NCBI GenBank assembly: GCA_024699855.1
Contig: JAMPIQ010000002.1
Span: 12,214,001 to 12,278,000, forward strand
Length of the DNA stretch: 64,000 bases
Direction of reading: 5' to 3'
Source: Aphelenchoides besseyi
Taxonomy: Eukaryota > Nematoda > Chromadorea > Rhabditida > Aphelenchoididae
The position numbers and the translations under genes are program-made. Below the pieces are notes generated by a model, which was not told the origin of the DNA, ran no database searches, and worked only from the letters and a program-made list of their open reading frames with translations. Positions 25,094 to 36,464 of this stretch are shown piece by piece (positions within the stretch are counted from its first letter, which is position 1; the number at the start of each line of letters is the position of its first letter).

Positions 25094-27274
25094 ATGAACA
25101 ACTTGATCGATACAAAATATGCGTGCTTACTTGCTTTCTTTACTTTCGGCCTTTGCATCAAGGATTTTGAACTGGTAAGTGTCTTTTTAGTTTCGTTAAT
25201 ACTTTGCACTTTTCAGCAATACATGAAGCAATTCGGTTACTTGTCTCACGAAAATGGAACCGAAACATTCGATAACGTCTCGATTACTAAAGCGATTGCT
25301 GAGATTCAACGAATTGGTAACATCTATTCCAGCGGCGTTTTCGATAACAAAACTCTCGAATTGATGCGAAAAGAACGTTGCGGTTTCTCAGACGTAGAAA
25401 TCGTGCAGTCGACTAAACGGTAAGTGAGAGGGAAGCCCAGATGTCTTTTTGCACATCCGGGTCGCCGTAAATTCCTTCGATTTTAGTGTTCGCAACAGTC
25501 GAATGTTCAGATGGAACCGGCGGAATTTAACATACGTGTGAGTTGAAATTCATTATTAAGTCGTTTTACATTCTGTTCTCATTGTCGAGTTGTTTTTGCA
25601 ATCGGCGCTGCACTCTGAATCTCAGATAGTGACACTGATTTCCGTTCAACTGTTTTGTGTTGGGCCCGCACTAACGTTCCGCCCACTGAAAATGTCGACG
25701 ATTTAACATTGTAATCTTCGTTTTGGTTTTCGAACGATTCGTTGACATCAATCAGTTGCTATTTGACTTTTGAGCAGAGTCGGTCGCTATATTCTTTCTG
25801 ACTATATCGGACTTTGAAAGCTCATCGCACTATATTGGTTGTCGGTTTGGAGACCAACGAAATCACAACCTTTCTAGTGCGAAGAGGCACGCAAAGTCTA
25901 GGACTTCATTCGAACTGAAACATTTGATTTTTGGATTTCAGAATCAAAAACACGTTGTCCACAATGCCGTTCGGTTATATTCGAAGAATAATGTACGACT
26001 CTTTTATGACTTGGTCGTCGATCACTGAGTTTTCGTTTGTTGAAACCAACAGTTCGGATGCCGATATTCGAATCAGTTTCAACGACTTCAACGGCCTTGA
26101 AAATGTTATTGCAACCACCAATCATTTGGATGATCAACAAATCGAGATCGTCTTCAATAACGCAAAACAGTGGGCACTCCAATCGGACTCTAACACTAAA
26201 CGTAAGTTTTAGGAAGTCGTTAAATTTTAGTAGAAATCTTTAGAAATTAATTTGAAATCAGCAGCTTTGCATCAAATTGGACACGCTTTAGGACTGACAC
26301 ATACGGATCATATGGACTCTGTTATTTATCCGTATTATCAATACGCTGATAGTAAAGAGAATCATTTGTATGATCGAGATGTTCTTATGATACGTCATCT
26401 CTATGGTAGATTCCTTAAAAATGTGAATAAGCTTTCGGTTTAGGATTACCTGTCATCTCAACAACCCCTTCTCCATCGACAACCATTTCGACGATTGCGA
26501 CCACTTTAACGACAAAAACAAGGACAACGACTGATGGACGAGAAGAAACGCTCAACGTGGCCGTTGATGTTTGTAATACACGAGTAGACGCTGTTGCATT
26601 GTTTTACAACAAAAAGATTTTCATGTTTCGGGTATCTCTATCGTCTTTTTTTCGCAAAATTTTGTTTAGAAAAACAAATTTTGGCAAATTCATCTGAATG
26701 GCTCGCTCGTCGATCGACCGCGTAGAATTCGTGAGTTTTGGCCCGAACTTTCTTGGCCCATCGATGCGGCGGTTGAGATAAATGATGAGCAAGTGTTTTT
26801 TATCGGTGAGAATGTTAAATCAAAGCCGAGAAGAAGCTACGTTCTTAAGGTCAACGTGTTTTGTTTTTTCGACACAGACGTTTAATGCACGAAAAGAGTT
26901 TGGTCGACATGAAACTTCCGGAAACTTTGAATGTTCGATTGGCTTACACATGGATCTACGAAAACGTGCGAACTTACGTTTGGGGCGAAACCCAGTACTG
27001 GAAGTTGAATTCTCGATTGGAAGCCGAGATCGATTATCCACGTTCAATTTCGCAGATATGGAAAGGGGTTCCAGATACCGTTACGGCAGCGTTTTCTTGG
27101 AATCAAGGTACTGAAATAGGAACTAAACGTGCACAAACATTTGATTTAGATTTGTATTTCTTGGATGAAGGAGAAATCTATCGTTTTGATTCTGTGAGGA
27201 TGAGCGTTGCACGGGGATATCCGAAACCTTTAAGTCAGGTTTTCTCTTATTGCACTCCGCAAATTGAAGCATGA
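25094..27274 (+). CDS. Matrix metalloproteinase-like protein with inactive catalytic site (pseudoprotease)
   Basis: Exons 25094-25174, 25217-25419, 25487-25537, 25942-26201, 26244-26405, 26444-26631, 26670-26849 and about 26897-27274 give about 500 residues. Order: hydrophobic signal peptide; propeptide with a cysteine-switch-like ERCGFSD; MMP-type start of the catalytic domain (MFRWNRRNLTY); the zinc site LHQIGHALGLTHT; a Thr-rich linker; hemopexin repeats from DVCNTRVDAVALFYN to a final Cys in SYC. MMPs cleave extracellular matrix using the Glu of HExxHxxGxxH. Here that Glu is Gln (CAA, 26273-26275, about residue 209), the Met-turn Met is Ile (SVIYP), and the structural-zinc His/Asp ligands are missing. 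The three catalytic-zinc His remain, so it may bind zinc but probably cannot cleave. The last acceptor could lie at 26879 instead. A three-codon frame (25081-25092) ends 1 nt before the ATG. Confidence 0.88.
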
Positions 27275-29721
27275 ATCTTGTTGTCTAATTGGAGCTAAGC
27301 AATTAAGCAAACAACTTTTTGTTGTCATTGTTAAACTAGTAAACATTTAAGCTCCAACTTGAAGGCAGTAGCACAAACCGAAGCTATAAACGAGCTTAAA
27401 GTTCTGTAATTGAAACAAACGGAACTTTCAAAATACGTAGTCTTTAGCGTTAGTTTCTGATGTAAGCGAAACAAACGAATACGAGAAATGGGTATCTCGT
27501 TAATCAGCGAGATTTCGTTTCTTCCTCGCTGCTCATCAGCAGTCTCATCCGCCTCCTGCTAAACCGACGAGTTATTTGGTTTATTTGGTTTGTGATGGAG
27601 AAGGTTGTAAACGTGGTAAACAAAAATGAAAATAATGTGAAGCGGTGGTGTCTATTGCGATTCGTAACGTTCGTGCGTCTTCTCCATTTTTTACGAACGG
27701 TGCTCAACGTTTCGAATTGAACGAGCTATTAATGTATTCAAGTTCCTTTGAATCACCGGCAAACTTTTGGTCGACGGAATGGACAAAGTAAGTTGTTTTC
27801 TCACCTTCTTTCATTCATCCGGTTATTCGCACTGAAAAGCAAATATGTGAAGATAGCAAATAAATTCGTTCTGATTCGTCGCTTGTGCACAAAAAACGTT
27901 CCGCAGGTTATTGATCGCGGGTCAACACCCAAATTTTGTGACTGTGACCATTTTTTATTGCGCAGCTGATGAATGAGCGGCATGAATTCGATGGTGAATA
28001 GAGCGATTGTTGCAAGCGATTGATTCGGATTGCAACGCCCTGCTTCTCAATGCTCGGCCTAAATTTTTTGATTCAGTGAGCTGCGCGTGTTCTTAATTCA
28101 TTCTACTGCACGATCTCGAAACTCCCGCATCGAACCTAAGCTGCTCGACGAAAGGCTCATCAACTCCAAAGGTTTCTATGCTACGTCTCAGACGAGTATT
28201 TGCGCACACGTTAACCCGCACGTTAATCTGCAGTGAACATAAACTTGCAAGAAGTTTTGCACTTTCCATGAGAAGGTTTTCTCTTCTTTTTCGCTCTTAT
28301 GGTCATTTTGAAATATGGAAAAGCGGATTTGTTTGTTCGATTCTTATGAGATGAAGGAATCTAGCGGTAGAACAGGAAGCTCCAAATGAAATCCACTTAC
28401 TGCGCGCTCCATCCACGGCAGAAAAGTTTGTTCGGACTCTCGGTCATTCGCAAACAACAACCCACGTGCGTGATATGAAAGCGAGCAGGAAAACGAGAAC
28501 AACTCTTGATCGCCGTAGTTCTCGGAGGGATAAATGCGCGCTACTTTTCTCATTACACGTTGCTCCATTGTCGCACTTTCAAGTTGGCCATGGAATTGGG
28601 AAGAGAAATAGCCTCTTGTCTCGTTCTCTTAATTATCTATACGCAATCATTGCACAACGAAACGAGCACGTGACTGTGATTCTTTCTGGAGTTTGTTTGA
28701 CCAAAATCCCGCTCAAGTAAACCACTTTTCGTTATGTTTGCGCGCTTCGAAAGCGAAAAATTCGACGTTCCGTTTCTTATTATCGTATTCATTAGCTGTG
28801 GCCCGACGGGCTTCTGCGATTCCGTCGAACTGAACCACCACTTCCGTTTTTCTCGCTTTCGAATAAGAGACAAACATACTGAGTGCTTATCGCAAATCCT
28901 TCGTAATCATCAATTGTCTCAACTGTCGTAAGCTCATTGTAAATTCGTGTTCTGTTGCTACCTTCCATTGAATTCACTTTCTTCGACGATCTGAACACGC
29001 GCGAAATGTTCGTTTCCCTAAACGAGCTGCCAAACATCTCGAAGTCACTTGTTCAATTACGTTCGTCGACAGTTTTCGAACGCGCAACAATCGACCTTTT
29101 GAGTTCTTCGCTCTGTTGTAGCTCGATGTGTAAGGAGTCGCGACTACCGTTGTTCGTGACCATCAATCCACTTTTCTTTTGCGAATCCATGATCGCACTT
29201 GGTTTTCATGTCCGCATAATCTTCGCGCGGTATTTCGATTTGGGCGAACTCATTCAAATCTTCGAAACTCCGTTCAACATCTGAACACATCGATTTCTTT
29301 AGGCGCTTTATTGCGAATTGACTTGTAATCATTCTTTCCGTCATTTCCCTTCTTATTGTTTTCCTTGTGTTTGCTCCGATCAAACGGTCTGTTAACCGGT
29401 TTATTTTTATGCAGAACCGGATGTTTTCTGTTAACTGACCGTCGACGTTCATTAGTGGGAAAGAGCGTACAGACGAGTCGGCGATTTCCGTCGAATTCGT
29501 GTGCCATTTGACTCTCGATATTGCGACGAGGTCGTTCAGCTCCTCAACGGCGATTTCCGTCCTTCGCGCAATTTTTGCGGATCGCAGAATTCGCGGTCGT
29601 TTTTTGCGCTTCAGCGCATGTTGCGGCCGATAGAGCGATTTTGACGCGAAACATGGAGTCCAAGTGTCTCGTAGTTGGTTGGATTTTCCAATCGGAGTCG
29701 ATCTGAACACTCCACTGATGA

Positions 29722-29758
29722 GGGAATGTCATTGAAATGACATCGAACATTCATTCCC
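29722..29758. repeat. Compound hairpin
   Basis: GGGAAT (29722-29727) pairs with ATTCCC (29753-29758), and inside it GTCAT (29728-29732) pairs with ATGAC (29737-29741) around a TGAA loop, with an 11-nt bulge on the 3' side. It is too small for a typical microRNA precursor. Confidence 0.35.
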
Positions 29759-30110
29759 GGTTGCTCTTTTGCGCTGTTGGAAGCGATCTCATGTGAAATT
29801 CGCGCTCATTTCACTTTTGACTAATGAGTCGGTTTTTTGCAAATGAATTTGCCGCTTAGTTGTTTGTCTTCTGCGTCGAAATCATTTGATTGAGTAGGAG
29901 ATTGCATGTATCAGATTGAAGGGTCTTCAGTTAGTGTCTACTGTTGACATTCGCAAAAACATTTTGGTGTTTTCGAATTCTTCGTTGAACTTAAGACAAA
30001 CTGTTGTCCGACAGCTTTCGAACCGCATTATAACGAGAGGATGTGCGCGGTTGTCGTCGAACAATCTAACGCCCTGGGATTTATGGCCGAATGTTAGATT
30101 GGACATTTGA

Positions 30111-30121
30111 AAGATGGCGGC
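30111..30121 (+). promoter_or_regulatory. YY1/Pho-like motif AAGATGGCGGC
   Basis: A perfect AAGATGGCGGC, the extended consensus for YY1/Pleiohomeotic zinc fingers, sits 200 nt before the first coding exon I can support for the ABTB2-like gene and 60 nt before a GTAAGG donor. In other animals this motif is found just downstream of transcription starts. The position suggests the core promoter or 5'UTR of the next gene. Confidence 0.4.
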
Positions 30122-30319
30122 GAATGGCGTGCGCGTTTGTTGGGCGTTTCAGTCTTTCTGTTGGAATTGAGTGACCAGTTGGTAAGGGTAAGACTCTCTG
30201 CTTTTTGCGCAATAGTAGTCAAAAGCTTACGTTCGAAAGAGTATGATTAGCTGCATTTACGTGTTCCGAATGCTGTTCTTCCACTTCGACCAATTGAATC
30301 ATTAAGTGAAGTTTTTTTA

Positions 30320-33300
30320 GATCTGCCCGTCGACATCTTTGGGATCCACTCGCTTCAACAGTCAGCAGTCGACGATTAGTTAGCGACCCAACTGCTGGAT
30401 CACGATCGCCGCGTTCGCGAAGTACATTTGCTGCTGCATCGGCCAGTCGTTTACGCGAAATGGTTTATCGCAATCGACGAGCTAGTGCTGAACCACCGAG
30501 TTTGCCTGATCGATTCGCAAATGCGTTGAAACTGTTTCGACCGGGGATCCTAAGTAGTCAATCAACAACAAAGGTGGATAGAATGAAATCGAATTGTTGA
30601 ACTTTAATTTTAAGCCCGTAGTTGTGGATGCAGACGATTTGGTGTGGATCTCGAACGTTTCTGACCGAAATGTTGTTCCATCACGTTCCAAAGCAAACTG
30701 TTCTCAGAATTGTCATGATTTTCGCAGTATAGACAAGAACGAGTTACCAAATGGCGGACATAAAATCGGACGAAACATCTCCGCTCAATTGCCACAAGCG
30801 TTGCCAAATCGGAATATTCATTTTGAATCTGATCGTTCTCATCCGCTGAAAACTCTCGATCAGATTCGCTTGTTGTACAAAAGTGTTCCGAATTTCGGAG
30901 TATTGGACGACGAAGATTCAGTTGATCATCCAAGTCACAGGTACGGTCTACAAAACACTTGTAGATATAGAGCATTTTATAGTCAGAATATGAACAGTTC
31001 ACGAGATCCTGATCAATTACACAACACAACTCGAAGCGCTGACAACACTCGAACACATGTGTCAGTAGCTCAATCGTCCACGGAACATAGCTCACCGTTT
31101 GGCGAATTGTCGCCGAGATCAATGAATGCGACGGCAACCGGCAGTGCAACCTCGTCTCTATCTTCGGCCTCAATAACATCAACACGTTCGGCTGCTGACA
31201 GCGGATACCGCTCACACAAACGACCTGTTTATTCTCAACCTAAACAACCTCCGCCGCCAATCCCATCAAACAGTCAACCGAACGCGTTTACTGTTGGAAC
31301 TAATTTACGCAGTTTAGTCGAAATTAAATCAACAGAAAATCTACTGAACCCAATTTCACCAACAACCGTCATTCACGTTTCTCGTCCCGAAGATTTGCGC
31401 ACTTCGACAATTTCTTGTTGGGCCAATCCCTCAACAACACGACCAGAACGCTTCAATATTCCGTTCACTTTCAATGCTCGTGATCTGCGCGTCGTAATCG
31501 AGAAAGTCGTTCCACAGTTACATCTTTCGACTGCCATTTATGCGCAAATATTAGATCGTGTTCGTTCGACATTAGAATTATTCAACTCGGAGTTACAAAG
31601 ATTTGTTGGACCCTTTGGCAAATACACAATTTATGATGTTAACGTCGCTATTTCTTCTTTTGTTGATCAGAAAATAGCCAGTGATTGTGTTGCTTTTGCT
31701 CAACAAGCCTTAGATGCTTATGGTTCTACATCGTCATTAGCTTCGGGAATTGAACAAAAAACATTGTTGCGTTTGAATGTTGGAAAGATGTGGAGATACT
31801 TTCATTACAATAGTGGAACGAAAAGTTTGATTTTCGATTCAGTAAGTTCGCATACGACGACGAATTTCTAATAACCGTTTTTTAGATCGCCGTCTACTTG
31901 AGTGCGATATTCGAAAAGCTGCTCGTACTCTACGTTCAACAATGTGAGCAAAATCGGTCAACAAAAACGTTTGCCGAACAAATTCGAACACATCGAACAC
32001 TTTTCGACGGATTCTACTGTTTTGAAACGGCTGATGGTTGTTGTATTACATCGATTATCGTTCTGGACAAACTAATGGACACTTCTCAATTCAAAGACCT
32101 TGATGAGTTCAGTTGGCGTAGTCGTTGGATCGAACTATGCAAGTTAGGGATACGAATGGATAACGGCACAAAGTCTGCATTGTTTCATTACGTTCGCTGT
32201 CCAAAAACAAAAGAATGTTTGTGCAAAACACGAAGGTAAGAATATGCATAGAAATGGAGATTCTTGTAATTTCAGACCTCAATTTGGTGATTGGATGCAC
32301 ACGATAATGAATCTGGTTGTACATCGAAATTCTTCGTCTATTTCTGCCTCTGACATCATCGAAGCGGCTCGAATTTTACTTTCAATCAACCTCCCGCCAA
32401 GATCAACGTCAGATTTTGTTGAGTCGGCTGATTGTGTTGAATGGCGAGTTTTGGATAAACCGAATCTGTGGAGAAAAACGACGGACACCGCAGAACTACG
32501 CAAAATCTTTGCCAACTATGATATCAACTCTGCAAATTCACATGTAAGTTTCGGTTGCGGTTAAATATTTTGAGCTCACTAATTTAAGGGTTTGACATGT
32601 TTGGCTCGTTGCATACTGATGGATAATCTGCCAGCAGCCATTGCTCTAATCGATAATGGATGTGGAATTGATGTTCCAGTTGTTAACAGTAACATTCGTG
32701 GCTTACGAAAGAGCTGTCGGTTCCTTGACGACTTTACCGGTTGGACTCCGATCTTTTGGTTTGTCGCAAGAAGTCAAGTAATCATTTAACCCACTCTATT
32801 TTAGGGCAATTGTTACAAACAACGCAGAAATCGTTCAACGTTTGTCAAAACGCCGTGTTGCCTTGGACGCTTCGTGGATGAGTCGGGAAACTCCACTTCA
32901 GATTGCTGCTGCTTTGGGCAACGCAACGATCGTCAAAATTCTACTCGATCACAATGCAGATCTGCTCTCTACGACTACTACTTACGATAAAAACGCGTCA
33001 AATGACAAGGCCAACAGAAGAGCATCCACTCCATCGGCTCTAACTCTAAGCGCTGTTTTTGGGCACACGACAGTATTCGATCTGTTACTTACCGAATTCT
33101 GTAAATTGGTTTCCAAGCCGGATACCGAATTGCCTCCATCGATTGCTGATTTGTTAGCCGATGATACGCGTCTGAAAAATGACAACAAATTTGAAGCGTG
33201 TACGCAAACCGCCGACTTTGCCGTTTTGTCGTCTCGTGCTCAAATATCGTTAACCGAAGCTCTTTATTATTCAGTTTGTTTTGGAAACTTAAGTGCCGCA

Positions 33301-34454
33301 CATGATCTCACTGCTTTTGGTATGTTCAGATCGCTTTAATAAGATTTCATTGCACACTTTCAGGTGTTCGATGGAATGTCGATCTTTGGCGACGTTGCTT
33401 GGAATGGTAAATCAATTCTCACTCACTTTCATAACATTTTTGATGTCTTAGGTCAATGGAGCAGAAATCTGGTTTAGGCATTAAGCTATTCGTAGATTGT
33501 TTTGTGACAAATGAACTCCACAATGCATCTACGGATGCAATGACTCATTTTATAGAAACAGTAATTCTTAAGTGAGAGATCTTCGGTTATGCAAAAATTC
33601 CAGGTTTTCGAACTGATTGAACAAACTCTCGTGCATTCTCCATTCCTCGACACCAAAATCTTCTCGGACGTGCTTAACATTGTTTCTCGTGTTTTCCGTC
33701 ACTACTACACGCCTGATCCACAACCAATTAATAGCAGCGACTTTTCCAACGGAGCAAAACCGACGGGTCTCATTATCGATTCGAAATACTGCGACAACGA
33801 AAAGTTTTCTGACATTCGTTTCGTAGTCGAAGGGCATTCAATTTTTGCCCACCGGATCGCTCTTGTGAATGCATCCTCTCAATTCGATTCAATCTTACAA
33901 ACGGCCGGAGACGTTGTTGAAGTTCATGACATTGATTACGGAGTTTTCAAGGTGAATGACTTTATTCATATTCACGTGTGATAGTGTTTTAGGCAATAAT
34001 TGAGTTTGTTTATGGCAAACATTCTGATTGTATGCATCGAATCTCAATGCAATCGATTAACAACCAGTTGCGTTCAATCAACGTGGCCGAAAGATACGGA
34101 CTCGTCGAGCTGTTGGAGCGTATTCTCAACTTAATCAGCAATCAAATTAGAACTGAAAATTGTTTGACAATATTTCAATACGCGTCTGTAGGTTTCGTAT
34201 TTCAACAACTCGATTTACACTCATCGTTTTAGAAGAACAAGAATGAAAAACTACTCGGAATCGTACAGCCGTTCATCGTTCAGAATCTATCCTTATTACT
34301 TTGTCCAGAGGGTGCCGAGCCGTCGTTGAGATCACAATTTTTGGAGCTGAACCGCGACTGTAACGTTCTCAGTAGTTTGACGGAGTATCTAGTTAATTGT
34401 TTTCGAACTGCTCATGAAAGCTCTCACACCATACATTCGGTGCAAAAATTTTAA
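30320..34454 (+). CDS. ABTB2: ABTB2/BTBD11-like ankyrin-repeat and BTB/POZ protein (5' end uncertain)
   Basis: An acceptor at 30319 opens a long coding block, with further exons to a TAA at 34452-34454. The first in-frame ATG in that exon is at 30460; an earlier exon may supply the true start. Order: a Ser/Arg-rich, low-complexity N-terminus with a PPPPIP run; a histone-fold-like segment (PFTFNARDLRVVIEKVVPQL through VDQKIASDCVAFAQQALDAY, about 31450-31730); ankyrin repeats (GLTCLARCILMDNLPAAIAL; GWTPIFW; ETPLQIAAALGNATIVKILL; SALTLSAVFGHTTVFDLLL); then a BTB domain (DNEKFSDIRFVVEGHSIFAH, 33790-33855). This domain order is diagnostic for ABTB2 and BTBD11/ABTB3. BTB proteins of this kind are generally adaptors for cullin-3 ubiquitin ligases or scaffolds; the substrate is unknown. 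Repetitive Ser/Thr tracts near 31100-31200 are probably disordered. Confidence 0.9.
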
Positions 34455-34484
34455 TGTTTTTTGTTGAGTATTCCAATGTCTTTC

Positions 34485-34490
34485 AATAAA
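34485..34490 (+). terminator. Polyadenylation signal of the ABTB2-like gene
   Basis: AATAAA about 30 nt after the TAA stop; this implies a very short 3'UTR and leaves about 240 nt before the next coding start. Confidence 0.6.
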
Positions 34491-34726
34491 CCTATATTAC
34501 AGTATATGAAGGCAAACCAAACAATTGATTAAAGATGAATAAGTCGTTTCTTATTTTCTTACCCTATACAAGCCCTAAAAATCGCTTTCACATCGCTATG
34601 TTTACCTAAAACTAACTGATAAGAAAAAACCTAATGGCAATAACAAGCCAATCGCTTATCAAATCGAGCGTTCCAAACAGTTATTTATTTTTGACTTACA
34701 TTCTTCATTTGATCGCCATTCCTATT

Positions 34727-35377
34727 ATGCGTTTACTGTTCCTTTTATTCCTTTTGTTTTTGATTATTTCGCTGAGTGAAGGCATCAAGCGTAAGAAGCA
34801 CCGCGACAGAGACCGTGGGATTAAGGACTCCAGCGAAGGTAATCTTTTTATCGATTAAAATGCTTATCCTTGGTCTCATTGCAGAGGAATCTCGTCGTTC
34901 GAAACCCGAAATCCCGGGTAAGATAGTTATTACCGTCGCTTTACAGAACCTCAATTTAGAGTTCAGCAAAAAAGAGTCGAATGATGAATCGGAAGAAGAA
35001 GACGACAAAGACAAAAAGAAGGAAAAAGTTCCAATTCGAGCACGTCGTCACAAACACCAAGTGGGAACGATCATTTTAAAAGCCGCGTAAATCGATTTGT
35101 TTCAGTTCGGTGAGGTTTATACGGACATTGATCGTTCGTTGAATCATCGACACCATCGACGACGTCGTCAAGAGCAACTGAGCAGACATCCGGAGGTAAT
35201 CTAACATTTCAACCAACTGTTGACTTCTGCTTGAAGATCGAGGAACTTGGCGACGCCGGACCGATTGTTAAAACCGAACCACACGGCGAACTCGAAGAAA
35301 AGAACCGTTCACGAACCGCGAAACCAAAACACGACCATCATCGACGACATGTTCATTCACATATCAATGCTTTTTAA
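34727..35377 (+). CDS. Small secreted His/Arg-rich charged protein, unknown function
   Basis: I do not recognise a family. The ATG at 34727 begins a textbook signal peptide (MRLLFLLFLLFLIISLSEG); an in-frame upstream ATG at 34634 would add 31 residues, but 34727 gives the cleaner secretory start. Exons about 34727-34838, 34885-34917 plus 34963-35059 (or read through), about 35105-35195 and 35237-35377 join in frame. After the signal peptide the protein is almost wholly polar: basic clusters (IKRKKHRDRDRG), an acidic stretch (DESEEEDDKDKKKEK), a run NHRHHRRRRQEQ, and a His-rich tail (KHDHHRRHVHSHINAF). There are no Cys in the mature part, so it is probably disordered. Paired basic residues could be convertase sites, and the His clusters could bind metal; both are guesses. 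It lies 272 nt after the ABTB2-like stop and is convergent with CDO. Confidence 0.65.
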
Positions 35378-35609
35378 TCGTAATTTCTTCGCTTAAATGA
35401 TTGCATTAAATGTTGTCGTGAACTCATTTGCTAAGTAGCTTTATCTACGAATATCAAACTTATTGTTTACGTTGTGCGAACTGAGCAATTAATTTACAAT
35501 CGAAATCTTGGATATTTACAAATATCTAGATGGAGGACCGGTAAGTAGCGTAGTGAATAATAACAATCGATTGAAATACAAAAATGATTCGGACGACATT
35601 CGACCTCCG

Positions 35610-36464
35610 TCATCCGTGCTTAGCGATCACTTGACTCGGTTCACAGGTGGCTTGTGAAACAGCTTGATTTGAGTTTTCACGAATTGTTCCCAAATCTTTG
35701 CTTGTGCTAGATCGTAGTTTACCTTCTTTACTGCCACGGTAGTCGACTTTACGTCCGTATTTTGTGTAGAAAGTTACCACGGCTTTTGATTTCGTTCCAG
35801 TACGCTGAAAGTTTGAGCGAAGTTAATTGAGCACATGAAAAGGCTTCTGACCTGATCGAAAGTTTGGCACTCGGAATAAGGCGGAATATACAAATGCAAA
35901 CTAATTGCATTCTCAACGTGACTAGGATTTTCCATACGATGCAAACCCAATTCATCTGAAGAAATTGCCGTTCAGTTAATGGTTTCTGTTTCATTTTACC
36001 GCTCATGTACGTGACATCGTTGATTTGACTGTCCAGACAGCTGATCTCTTTCATCGGACCTTCTTTGTTCTCTTCATCTGGCCACGCAAATCGTGTTTCT
36101 CGTAATGTTCCATCTAGTACTTTTACAAAACAGTGGGAATTCTGGTGATCGTGAATACTGTAAAAAAAGAATTATCGACTATAAAACGATCAAATAAACC
36201 GACTTGCTTCCAAGACCCGGAGCCCAGCAGAGTATCATCAGATTGTACTTCCCATTGCCAGCATCAACAAGATTACGAGTGTATCTGAAAACAGGTTTTG
36301 CAAAGGATCTAATCAGATAACAAGGACCTGTGCGGATCAAAATGTGCGTATTTTTTCCAATCAGCGCGATTGCTACTGTAGGTCTCTAAGATTTCACGAA
36401 TTTCTTCGGTGTTGATTTCGTCCTTCTTGAAAACTTCCCGGATCTGTGCAATTAAAGTATCCAT
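35610..36464 (-). CDS. CDO1: Cysteine dioxygenase (type I)
   Basis: Oxidises L-cysteine with O2 to cysteine sulfinate, the first step of cysteine breakdown to taurine or pyruvate and sulfate, in the cytosol with a mononuclear iron. The ATG at 36462-36464 opens [16 protein letters not shown], and exons join through [20 protein letters not shown] and [19 protein letters not shown]. The iron-binding His pair (HDH), the nearby Cys that cross-links to Tyr in mammalian CDO, the third His (GLHRMEN) and the partner Tyr (LHLYIPP) are all present. The protein ends with [19 protein letters not shown] and a polar tail of about 40 residues extending to a TGA at 35610-35612. At roughly 215-220 residues it is near or slightly above the family's usual 200. 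Four short introns interrupt it. I am confident of the family and of likely activity. Confidence 0.95.

Larger units (their letters stand above)
27275..30319. other. Spacer between MMP1 and the ABTB2-like gene
   Basis: No supported coding exon. An open minus-strand frame of 188 codons (29144-29710) has no recognisable motif and I treat it as chance. The region holds a small hairpin (29722-29758) and, near its end, a YY1-like motif. A donor-like GTAAGG at about 30181 could end a 5' untranslated exon of the ABTB2-like gene. Confidence 0.5.

Noticed and set aside
29144..29710. 188-codon open frame on the minus strand
   Set aside because: No domain, no signal peptide and no splice-linked neighbours; overlapping frames on both strands are also open, which fits stop-poor spacer DNA. 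One frame of this size is expected by chance in a window this long.
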